Positions 1 to 6,167 of a stretch of DNA of 64,000 nt are shown piece after piece. The notes beneath the pieces were generated by a model, which was not told the DNA's origin, did not search any database, and was given only the letters and a program-made list of their open reading frames with translations. Positions within the stretch are counted from its first letter, which is position 1. Each line of letters begins with the position of its first letter. The stretch comes from Flavobacterium johnsoniae (lineage in GTDB: Bacteria; Bacteroidota; Bacteroidia; Flavobacteriales; Flavobacteriaceae). Position numbers and translations under genes: made by a program. The stretch covers positions 186,001-250,000 of the forward strand of contig NZ_CP103794.1 in NCBI RefSeq assembly GCF_030388325.1, written 5' to 3'.

Positions 1-354
1 TGGACAAACTACAAAGATAAATCTGAATTTGCAGATCATCACGGAAAACAGGCTTTGAATTTTCAGTTAAGCTTATTGCTTTATACTTTGATTTTAGCAC
101 TTATCGCAATACCAATTTTTGTATCAGTAGTTTTACAGAACATTCCAATTGAAGCCTTTTTTAACGATCATAATTTTGTGATTAGAAACTTTGACTTTCA
201 ATCGCATATCGGAATGCTAAGTGTCGGAATTACAGCTGTAGTACTTTTTGGATTATTAAAATTTGTTGAATTCTTTTTAGTGATTTATGCTACGATAAAA
301 GCTTCAAACGGAGAATTATACAAATATCCGCTTACGATTCCTTTTATAAAGTAA
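1..354 (+). CDS. DUF4870 family membrane protein, 5' end outside window
   Basis: The reading frame is open from the first base, and the visible part begins WTNYKDKSEFADHHGKQALN. The real start lies before the window, so this is a C-terminal part of 117 residues. The pattern of an H-x-K/R-QALNFQ stretch followed by two hydrophobic segments (roughly residues 20-48 and 70-100 of the visible part) is typical of the DUF4870/Tic20-like small membrane proteins. The family has no settled biochemical role. In Bacteroidota it is often found next to the PadR-PspC-GIN group that follows here, which suggests a shared role in the cell envelope; that link is inference. Confidence 0.7.
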   Translation, partial: WTNYKDKSEFADHHGKQALNFQLSLLLYTLILALIAIPIFVSVVLQNIPIEAFFNDHNFVIRNFDFQSHIGMLSVGITAVVLFGLLKFVEFFLVIYATIKASNGELYKYPLTIPFIK

Positions 355-383
355 CACAAATCAAGGTTAAAAGTTATTTTCGA

Positions 384-432
384 ATCAATCATCAATCATC
401 ATCAATCATCATCAATCAATCATCATCAATCA
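384..432. repeat. Short tandem repeat of TCATCAA-type units
   Basis: The gap between the DUF4870 gene and padR holds about seven imperfect copies of ATCATCAATC/TCATCAA in a row. Nothing else is recognisable in the gap. Arrays like this can change length by slippage. It lies about 40 bases before the PadR start, so length change could alter spacing in the leader or promoter; that is inference. Confidence 0.75.
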
Positions 433-472
433 AAAAACGAATTGTTCAATCAAAAAAAAACAAAATGAAATT

Positions 473-805
473 ATGAACATTGAAAACACAAAAGCACAGA
501 TGCGCAAAGGTGTTCTTGAGTTTTGCATCTTATCTGTTCTAAAAGAAAAAGACGCATATACATCTGAAATATTAGACACTTTAAAAAACGCAAAATTACT
601 AGTTGTAGAAGGAACTGTTTACCCGTTGTTAACTAGATTAAAAAATGACGGTTTACTTAATTATCGCTGGGAAGAATCGACCTCAGGTCCGCCGCGAAAA
701 TATTATGGATTAACCGAGATAGGACAAACTTTTTTAAACGAACTTAGCGGTACTTGGACAGAATTGTCTGACGCTGTAAACTTAATCACCAATCAAAATC
801 AATAA
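473..805 (+). CDS. PadR family transcriptional regulator
   Basis: This is a 110-residue winged-helix protein of the PadR family (PF03551). The recognition helix and wing are clear: GTVYPLLTRLKNDGLL at about residues 47-62, then the wing ending SGPPRKYYGLT at about 71-81. It has the short C-terminus of the small PadR subfamily, which usually binds DNA as a dimer and represses its own operon. Its stop is three bases before the start of the PspC gene, so the two are very likely co-transcribed, and the PspC/GIN genes are the expected targets. The ligand or signal cannot be read from the sequence. Confidence 0.9.
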   Translation: MNIENTKAQMRKGVLEFCILSVLKEKDAYTSEILDTLKNAKLLVVEGTVYPLLTRLKNDGLLNYRWEESTSGPPRKYYGLTEIGQTFLNELSGTWTELSDAVNLITNQNQ

Positions 806-808
806 GTC

Positions 809-2536
809 ATGAACAAAACAGTAAATATTAACTTAGGCGGGATGTTTTTTCACATAGATGAAGACGCATACTTAAAATTAACACGCTACTTTGACGCTAT
901 AAAACGATCACTTAACAACTCTTCTGGACAAGATGAAATTATTAAAGATATCGAAATGCGTGTTTCTGAATTATTGACAGAAAAACAAAAAAGCGAGAAA
1001 CATGTTGTTGGACTGAAAGACGTTGATGAAGTGATTGCGGTTATGGGACAACCAGAAGATTACAGAATTGAAGACGAAGAAAATACGAACCAATCATTCA
1101 GTAATTACGGTGCAAGAAAACACAAAAAATTATACCGTGATAAAGAAAAAGGATTAATTGGCGGTGTAGCTACAGGTTTAGGTCATTACTTCGGAATTGA
1201 CGCTGTATGGATTAAAATCTTATTCTTAGTATTCGTTTTTGCAGGTTTTGGAACAGGAATTTTAGCTTATTTCGTTCTTTGGATTGTAACTCCAGAAGCG
1301 ATTACAACTTCTGAAAAATTAGAAATGACCGGAGAACCAGTAACAATTTCAAACATCGAAAAAAAAGTTCGCGAAGAAATTGATACCCTTTCTGATAAAT
1401 TTAAAAATGCAGATTATGACAAAATGGGAAACCAAGTAAAGTCGGGAGCTGAGAGAATAAGTAGTTCATTTGGAGACTTTATAATGACGGTTTTTAAAAT
1501 TTTCGCAAAATTTTTAGGCGTAATTCTAATCATAAGCGGAATCTCAACTTTGATCATGTTATTGATTGGCGTTTTTACTTTAGGAACAAATATCTTTATT
1601 GATTTTCCTTGGCAGAATTTTGTCGAAGCAGGAAACTTTACAGAATATCCGCTTTGGTCATTTGGATTATTAATGTTTTTTGTAGTTGGAATTCCGTTTT
1701 TCTTCTTAACACTTTTAGGATTTAAATTGTTATCTCCAAACTTAAAATCAATCGGAAACATTACAAAATATACACTTTTAGCTATTTGGATTATTTCTAT
1801 TGCAATTTTGGCAAGCATTGGGATTAAACAAGCAACTGAAGTTTCATACGATAATAAAGTTGTAGAAAAGAAAGAAATCGCAATTCGTCCGCAAGACACT
1901 TTGTATATCAAATTTAAACATAGCGATTACTATGCAAAAAGCCTAAATGAAAGAAGAGAATTTGAATTTGTACAAGATTCTGCAAACAATGAATTGATTT
2001 ATTCTAATGATGTAAGTTTACATATTTTGCACACAGATGAGGTTGCTCCTTTTATTCAAATCGAAAAAAGCGCAAGAGGAAATTCTTTTACAAATGCGAA
2101 AAAAAGAGCAGAAAAAATTAATTACAAGTTTCAAATTGTCGGAAATCATTTAATTTTGGATAATTATTTTCTGACAGATGTTAAAAACAAATTTAGAGGT
2201 CAAGAAGTTGACATCTACATTTACCTACCAGAAGGACAATTAGTTAAACCAGATTCTTCTGTTAGAGATTATTACAATTCTGACGAAGGTTTCTTTAACC
2301 TAAATTACGATGGAGATTACAATTATAAAGTTGAAAATTCTAAAGTAAAATGTCTAAACTGCCCTGCAGACCACGACAGCGATTACGATTACGACACAGA
2401 ACAAGTAGACACGATTGTTAATGATACCGTAAATGAAGTTTCTGTTAAAATTAATGGAAAAGAAATTATAAACGGAAAAAAGACCAAAGGGAAGCTAACC
2501 ACTGACAAAAACGGAGTTATAATTAAAATTAACTAA
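809..2536 (+). CDS. PspC domain-containing membrane protein
   Basis: A 575-residue protein. Residues 1-100 form a soluble N-terminal domain common in Bacteroidota PspC proteins (it begins MNKTVNINLGGMFFHIDEDA). Residues about 106-165 are the PspC domain, with basic KKLYRDKEKGLIGGV followed by a hydrophobic pair of helices. Further membrane segments lie at about 226-258, 280-306 and 321-340, and the C-terminal 230 residues look extracytoplasmic and beta-rich. PspC proteins sense or answer membrane stress in other bacteria; the exact role here is not known. It lies three bases after padR and 14 bases before a GIN-domain lipoprotein, consistent with one operon. Confidence 0.88.
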   Translation: MNKTVNINLGGMFFHIDEDAYLKLTRYFDAIKRSLNNSSGQDEIIKDIEMRVSELLTEKQKSEKHVVGLKDVDEVIAVMGQPEDYRIEDEENTNQSFSNYGARKHKKLYRDKEKGLIGGVATGLGHYFGIDAVWIKILFLVFVFAGFGTGILAYFVLWIVTPEAITTSEKLEMTGEPVTISNIEKKVREEIDTLSDKFKNADYDKMGNQVKSGAERISSSFGDFIMTVFKIFAKFLGVILIISGISTLIMLLIGVFTLGTNIFIDFPWQNFVEAGNFTEYPLWSFGLLMFFVVGIPFFFLTLLGFKLLSPNLKSIGNITKYTLLAIWIISIAILASIGIKQATEVSYDNKVVEKKEIAIRPQDTLYIKFKHSDYYAKSLNERREFEFVQDSANNELIYSNDVSLHILHTDEVAPFIQIEKSARGNSFTNAKKRAEKINYKFQIVGNHLILDNYFLTDVKNKFRGQEVDIYIYLPEGQLVKPDSSVRDYYNSDEGFFNLNYDGDYNYKVENSKVKCLNCPADHDSDYDYDTEQVDTIVNDTVNEVSVKINGKEIINGKKTKGKLTTDKNGVIIKIN

Positions 2537-2550
2537 TAATACCAAAAGCC

Positions 2551-3285
2551 ATGATCAAAATAATCATTCATATTACGAAATTTATAATTGCAACTGTAAC
2601 CGCTTTGTTATTTGCTTCTTGTAATTTTAATGTAAATGCTATAGAAGGCAGCGGACACGTTACAAAAGAAAAAAGAATTGTTCAAGGAGACTTTAAAAAT
2701 GTTTCTGTAAGCAATGCCATTGATGTCGTTATCGAACAATCTGATGTAACCGAAATCACAGTTGAAGCGGATGATAATCTTCAAAATGAAATTGTTACAA
2801 AAGTTGAAAACGGAACTCTAATTATAAAATGTAAATTCAGTTCTTTCCGTAATATTACTGCTAAAAAGGTAACCGTAAAAATGCCAGTTGTTGATAAGAT
2901 TGAAGCTTCTAGTGCATCATCAGTTATAACTAAAGGAGTTGTTGAAGGGCAAGATATTACGTTGGAAACTTCTAGCGCCGGATCGATGAATGTGAATATT
3001 GAGTCTGATAAAATTTCAGCAGATGCAGGAAGCGCAGGTTCTATTAACATCGAAGGTAAAGCTTTGAGTTTTAATTCTTCTGCGTCAAGCGGAGGAAGTA
3101 TCGATGCCGAAAAACTAATGGCAAACGAAGTAGAAGCAAAAGCAGCTAGCGGAGCAACCATTTCTGTAAACCCAATTGTAACCTTAAGAGCAAAGGCTTC
3201 AAGCGGAGGAAGTGTAAACTATAGCGGTTCTCCAAAAACAATTGAAAAAGAAGCAAGTTCTGGAGGAACTATTAGCAAAAACTAA
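2551..3285 (+). CDS. GIN domain (DUF2807) putative lipoprotein
   Basis: A 244-residue exported protein. The N-terminus has a hydrophobic stretch ending LLFASCNFN, a lipoprotein signal with the modified cysteine at about residue 24. The rest is the GIN domain (head GIN domain, PF10988), a repetitive beta structure with recurring SSGGS/SSAGS turns and a final SGGTISKN. Members are thought to fold as beta-solenoids on the cell surface or in the periplasm; no enzyme activity is established. It follows the PspC gene by 14 bases and precedes a second GIN gene, so it probably belongs to the PadR operon. Confidence 0.88.
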   Translation: MIKIIIHITKFIIATVTALLFASCNFNVNAIEGSGHVTKEKRIVQGDFKNVSVSNAIDVVIEQSDVTEITVEADDNLQNEIVTKVENGTLIIKCKFSSFRNITAKKVTVKMPVVDKIEASSASSVITKGVVEGQDITLETSSAGSMNVNIESDKISADAGSAGSINIEGKALSFNSSASSGGSIDAEKLMANEVEAKAASGATISVNPIVTLRAKASSGGSVNYSGSPKTIEKEASSGGTISKN

Positions 3286-3370
3286 AAACAGTTAACTGTT
3301 AAATATAAAAGAAATCATTCATCAAAAGTGGATGATTTTTTTATATTTGTCAAAATCAAATCTAGAATTA

Positions 3371-4204
3371 ATGAAAAAAAGTACAGCGCTACTCCTATTA
3401 TTATTTGTTACAACATTGACTTTTGCTCAAAAAAGAGAAAAAATTAAAGGTTCTAAAGTTGTAACGACTTCGGTAAAAGAAGTTGGAAGTTTTGACGCCA
3501 TTGAAGTCGATGATAATTTGGAAGTTTATTTGGAACAAGGAGAAAAAAATGAGATTAAAATCGAAGCCGATGATAACTTGCACGATATTATTGGAATGGA
3601 TTTAAGAGAAAAAACGCTTCGATTGTACACCAATAAAGAATCTACTATTTTCAAGAAATTAGCAGTTAAGGTTACTTACACGAAAACATTAAATAAAGTA
3701 ATCACTAAAAATGAGGCTGTAGTTTATGCCATTCAAGAATTGCAATTGGATGATATTACGATGAATTGTCTTGATTTTTCTAAGTTGTTTTTGAACGTAA
3801 ATGCAAAAAAATTCACTTTAATTGCTGATGACAAAACAAGAACAGAACTAAACTTAAAAGCCGACGACGGAACGATACAATTGAGTAAAAATGCGGTTCT
3901 TAAGACTTTGGTTTCTGCTATAAAATTCAAATGTGATTTGTACCAAAGAGGAAATGCCGCAATTGAAGGTATTGCTGAAAAAGCAACTATTCGATTAGAT
4001 AATAATTCGGTTTTTACTGGAACAAAATTCACATTGAAAGATGCAAATGTTACTGCCGAGAATTTTGCTGTAGGAAGCATTTTTGCAGAAACAACTGTTT
4101 CTTTAGCAATTGGAGATAAAGCAGAAATTTCTCTTTTAGGCAGTCCTGCTATTACCTTAACTCGTTTTTCTGAAGAAGCTAAGTTGATTAAGAAGATAAA
4201 ATAG
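3371..4204 (+). CDS. GIN domain (DUF2807) secreted protein
   Basis: I place the start at the ATG at 3371, 13 codons inside the longest open frame, because it gives a clean signal peptide, MKKSTALLLLLFVTTLTFAQ, with likely cleavage after the AQ-type site. The mature part, about 257 residues, resembles the first half of the preceding GIN protein: GSFDAIEVDDNLEVYLEQG matches its QGDFKNVSVSNAIDVVIEQ. It has no lipobox cysteine. It is the last gene before a strong 22-base-pair hairpin at 4242-4290 and closes the PadR-PspC-GIN cluster. The 85-base gap to the previous gene leaves room for its own promoter. Function unknown. Confidence 0.85.
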   Translation: MKKSTALLLLLFVTTLTFAQKREKIKGSKVVTTSVKEVGSFDAIEVDDNLEVYLEQGEKNEIKIEADDNLHDIIGMDLREKTLRLYTNKESTIFKKLAVKVTYTKTLNKVITKNEAVVYAIQELQLDDITMNCLDFSKLFLNVNAKKFTLIADDKTRTELNLKADDGTIQLSKNAVLKTLVSAIKFKCDLYQRGNAAIEGIAEKATIRLDNNSVFTGTKFTLKDANVTAENFAVGSIFAETTVSLAIGDKAEISLLGSPAITLTRFSEEAKLIKKIK

Positions 4205-4206
4205 TC

Positions 4207-4349
4207 TCAGTGTTCAGTATTCAGTTTACAGTCTGAAACTTAAATAAACAAAAAGTCCCAATCATAGAGATTGGGACTTTTTGTTTATTTGTTGTTTACA
4301 GCCTTTTTCACATTCCAATAGAAAACTGAATACTGCGACTGAACACTGA
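4207..4349. repeat. Inverted repeat of CAGTATTCAG words flanking the terminator
   Basis: The left arm, 4207-4227, reads TCAGTGTTCAGTATTCAG. The right arm, 4322-4349, is its reverse complement with a five-base interruption (ACTGAATACTG, then GAACACTGA). Each arm repeats the short word TTCAGT. The terminator lies between the arms. Confidence 0.75.
4242..4290. terminator. Bidirectional terminator between GIN gene and trxB
   Basis: There is a perfect 22-base stem (4242-4263 against 4269-4290) with a five-base loop. The core is AAAAGTCCCAATC/GATTGGGACTTTT, with A runs on one side and T runs on the other. It sits between two convergent genes and would end transcription from both sides. Confidence 0.9.
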
Positions 4350-4356
4350 ATACTAA

Positions 4357-5304
4357 CTATTCTTTAGAAGCCAAATATCTTTCAGCATCTAAAGCTGCCA
4401 TACAACCTGTTCCAGCAGCAGTAATAGCTTGGCGATATACATGATCTGCAGCATCTCCAGCTACGAAAACACCATCAACATTTGTTTTAGATGTTCCTGG
4501 AGTGTTTACGATATAGCCAGTTTCGTCAAGAGTAATATAGTCTTTAAAAATATCTGTATTTGGTTTGTGACCAATTGCTACGAAGAAACCAGTTGCTGGA
4601 ATTTCGATAACTTCTCCAGTTGTTTTATTTAAAGCTTTAATAGCATGCACAACATTTGAATCTCCTAAAACTTCAACTGTATCGTGATTCATTAAAATCT
4701 CAATATTTTCTGTTTTACGAACGCGTTCTTCCATAATTTTAGAAGCTCTGAATTTCTCGCTTCTTACTAACATCGTTACTTTTTTGCAAAGTTTAGATAA
4801 GTAATGTGCTTCTTCGCAAGCAGAATCTCCAGCACCAACAATTACAACTTCTTGGTTTCTGTAGAAAAATCCGTCGCAAACAGCGCAAGCAGAAACTCCT
4901 CCACCCATATTTAAATAGTGTTGTTCTGATGGTAATCCTAAATATTTAGCCGAAGCACCTGTAGAAATAATTACAGTTTCACAGTGTAATTCGATTGAAT
5001 CGTTAATCCAAACTTTATGAATATCCCCAGAAAAATCAACTTTTGTAGCCCAACCATCACGAATATCAGCACCAAAACGTTTTGCTTGATCTTGTAACTG
5101 AATCATCATTTCTGGTCCAGTAACTCCATCAACATAACCTGGAAAGTTTTCAACTTCATTAGTTGTAGTCAATTGACCACCAGGCTGCATTCCTTGGTAT
5201 AATACTGGATTCATATTTGCTCTGGCTGCATAAATAGCCGCAGTATAGCCCGCTGGACCAGAACCTATAATAAGGCATTTAATTTTTTCAATTGTATTTG
5301 ACAT
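4357..5304 (-). CDS. trxB: Thioredoxin-disulfide reductase
   Basis: TrxB reduces thioredoxin with NADPH through FAD and a redox cysteine pair, in the cytoplasm. With the start at 5304 (MSNTIEKIKC) it is 315 residues, the usual length. The longer frame to 5331 adds nine residues that overlap the promoter, so I reject it. Visible motifs are the FAD loop GSGPAG (residues 14-19), the redox centre CAVC (C140 and C143), the NADPH loop GAGDSACEEA (157-166) and the C-terminal FVAGDAAD FAD motif. It is transcribed alone, with a TAnnTTTG box on the minus strand at 5329-5336. Confidence 0.97.
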   Translation of the reverse strand: MSNTIEKIKCLIIGSGPAGYTAAIYAARANMNPVLYQGMQPGGQLTTTNEVENFPGYVDGVTGPEMMIQLQDQAKRFGADIRDGWATKVDFSGDIHKVWINDSIELHCETVIISTGASAKYLGLPSEQHYLNMGGGVSACAVCDGFFYRNQEVVIVGAGDSACEEAHYLSKLCKKVTMLVRSEKFRASKIMEERVRKTENIEILMNHDTVEVLGDSNVVHAIKALNKTTGEVIEIPATGFFVAIGHKPNTDIFKDYITLDETGYIVNTPGTSKTNVDGVFVAGDAADHVYRQAITAAGTGCMAALDAERYLASKE

Positions 5305-5328
5305 AGTATCTATAGTTTTTTTGAGTTG

Positions 5329-5336
5329 CAAATGTA
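5329..5336 (-). promoter_or_regulatory. Promoter -7 box of trxB
   Basis: The minus strand reads TACATTTG, a match to the Flavobacterium -7 consensus TAnnTTTG. It predicts a start about 20 bases before the trxB ATG. No clear TTG is seen at -33. Confidence 0.55.
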
Positions 5337-5419
5337 AACTTTATTATAAAAAATTAGGACTAAAATAAATCCTAAATAACTATGTTCAAATAAGTTTTAT
5401 TTATTTTCATTTTTTCCTT

Positions 5420-5447
5420 TTGTAAACCAAATTTATTTATATCTTTG
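5420..5447 (+). promoter_or_regulatory. Promoter of the tRNA-Pro locus
   Basis: TTG at 5420-5422, a 17-base spacer and TATCTTTG at 5440-5447 fit the Bacteroidota housekeeping promoter exactly. Transcription would pass the 5' tRNA fragment (5482-) and then the full tRNA-Pro. Confidence 0.75.
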
Positions 5448-5481
5448 CATCCGCTTTCGGGCAGTACAGCAAATACATCTT

Positions 5482-5535
5482 CGGGGTGTAGCGTAGCCCG
5501 GTTATCGTGCCCCGCTCTAGGCGGGAAGACCACAG
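5482..5535 (+). pseudogene. 5' fragment of a tRNA-Pro
   Basis: Bases 5482-5507 are identical to the first 26 bases of the full tRNA-Pro at 5560-5585 (acceptor 5' strand and D arm). After that the sequence continues with a different small hairpin, CCCGC-TCTAG-GCGGG, in place of the anticodon arm, and then runs out without a T arm. It cannot fold as a tRNA and is a partial copy. Confidence 0.75.
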
Positions 5536-5559
5536 TAACGATCAATAAGCATAATGCTA

Positions 5560-5634
5560 CGGGGTGTAGCGTAGCCCGGTTATCGCGCCTGCTTTGGGAG
5601 CAGGAGGCCGCAGGTTCGAATCCTGCCACCCCGA
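5560..5634 (+). tRNA. tRNA-Pro (anticodon TGG)
   Basis: This is a complete 75-base cloverleaf. The acceptor stem CGGGGTG pairs with CACCCCG (5627-5633), and the discriminator base A is at 5634. The anticodon stem CCTGC/GCAGG closes the loop TTTGGGA with anticodon TGG at 5595-5597, and the T arm is GCAGGTTCGAATCCTGC. CCA is not encoded. A terminator hairpin follows directly. The first 26 bases are repeated upstream, and the last 30 plus the start of the terminator are repeated downstream at 5972-6014. Confidence 0.95.
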
Positions 5635-5635
5635 C

Positions 5636-5666
5636 AAAAGCCGAACAGAAATGTTCGGCTTTTTTC
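5636..5666 (+). terminator. Terminator of tRNA-Pro
   Basis: The stem GCCGAAC/GTTCGGC (5640-5646 against 5653-5659) has loop AGAAAT and is followed by a T run. The stem occurs again at 6007-6026 with the loop reverse-complemented. Confidence 0.9.
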
Positions 5667-5683
5667 TTTTAATTCCAATTTCT

Positions 5684-5935
5684 ATGTTTTTCGTTTATAT
5701 TCTTTACAGTACTACAAAAGAAAAGTTCTACATCGGTCAAACAAATGATATCGAAGATAGACTTAGAAGACACAATAGCGGACAATCATTATCTACAAAA
5801 AATGGTATTCCATGGAAAATCATTTACACAATTCAACTAGAATCAAGATCTGAAGCAATGAATTTAGAATCTAAAATAAAAAAACGCGGTGCTAAAAGAT
5901 ACCTACAAGATCTTAATTTTGAATATCAATTGTAA
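5684..5935 (+). CDS. GIY-YIG nuclease domain protein
   Basis: An 83-residue single-domain protein. The start at 5684 (MFFVYILYSTTKEKFYIGQT) is chosen because the longer frame runs back through the tRNA and its terminator. The GIY-YIG core is visible as VYIL...FYIGQT at residues 4-20, then the RRHNSG segment with catalytic-type arginine and histidine at about 34-40, then a glutamate-rich helix ending SEAMNLESKIKKRG. It matches the small UPF0213/YhbQ-like group of standalone GIY-YIG proteins, present in many copies in Flavobacterium genomes. Here it sits between the tRNA terminator and a duplicated tRNA 3' end, so it may have spread by inserting at the tRNA. Activity is not proven. Confidence 0.88.
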   Translation: MFFVYILYSTTKEKFYIGQTNDIEDRLRRHNSGQSLSTKNGIPWKIIYTIQLESRSEAMNLESKIKKRGAKRYLQDLNFEYQL

Positions 5936-5945
5936 CAAAGAACGA

Positions 5946-6001
5946 TTATCGCGTCCCGCCTTAAAGCGGGAAGGCCGCAGGTTCGAATCCTGCCACCCCG
6001 A
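5946..6001 (+). pseudogene. 3' fragment of a tRNA-Pro
   Basis: Bases 5972-6014 are identical to 5605-5647, that is the variable region, T arm, acceptor 3' strand, discriminator and first half of the terminator. Upstream, TTATCGCG (5946-5953) also matches the tRNA. The anticodon arm is replaced by CCCGC-CTTAAA-GCGGG, with a six-base loop. The acceptor 5' strand and most of the D arm are missing, so it is not a working tRNA. Confidence 0.8.
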
Positions 6002-6002
6002 C

Positions 6003-6032
6003 AAAAGCCGAACATTTCTGTTCGGCTTTTTT
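6003..6032 (+). terminator. Terminator copy after the tRNA-Pro 3' fragment
   Basis: The stem GCCGAAC/GTTCGGC (6007-6013 against 6020-6026) has loop ATTTCT and is followed by a T run. The loop is the exact reverse complement of that of the first copy at 5647-5652. It can serve the GIY-YIG gene. Confidence 0.85.
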
Positions 6033-6070
6033 GTTTTTATACAATTTCCAGAAATTATCGCATTTTAAAA

Positions 6071-6148
6071 CATAGCCCGTGGTTTCAACCACGGGAAACG
6101 TATCGCAATATTATAATACGTCCCCTGTTGTTGAAACCACAGGCTATG
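6071..6148. repeat. Double-hairpin palindrome of the CATAGCC..GTGGTTTCAA type
   Basis: Both ends read CATAGCC(C/T)GTGGTTTCAAC on opposite strands. Each arm is itself a hairpin (for example CCCGTGGTT-TC-AACCACGGG), and the centre ACGTAT..ATACGT is also inverted. It lies between the tRNA locus and the end of a convergent gene. It looks like an intergenic REP-type element; it encodes nothing. Confidence 0.8.
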
Positions 6149-6167
6149 TTCAAAAAACTATCTCGAT

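Noticed and set aside
1414..1911. A 165-residue minus-strand frame inside the PspC gene
   Set aside because: It is antisense to membrane helices of a well-supported gene and has no start context.
5372..5672. Two long open frames, one on each strand, across the tRNA-Pro locus
   Set aside because: They read through the tRNA and its fragment (the plus frame ends in the tRNA T arm and terminator, with the AGSNPATPT signature of translated tRNA). They are shadows of RNA sequence.
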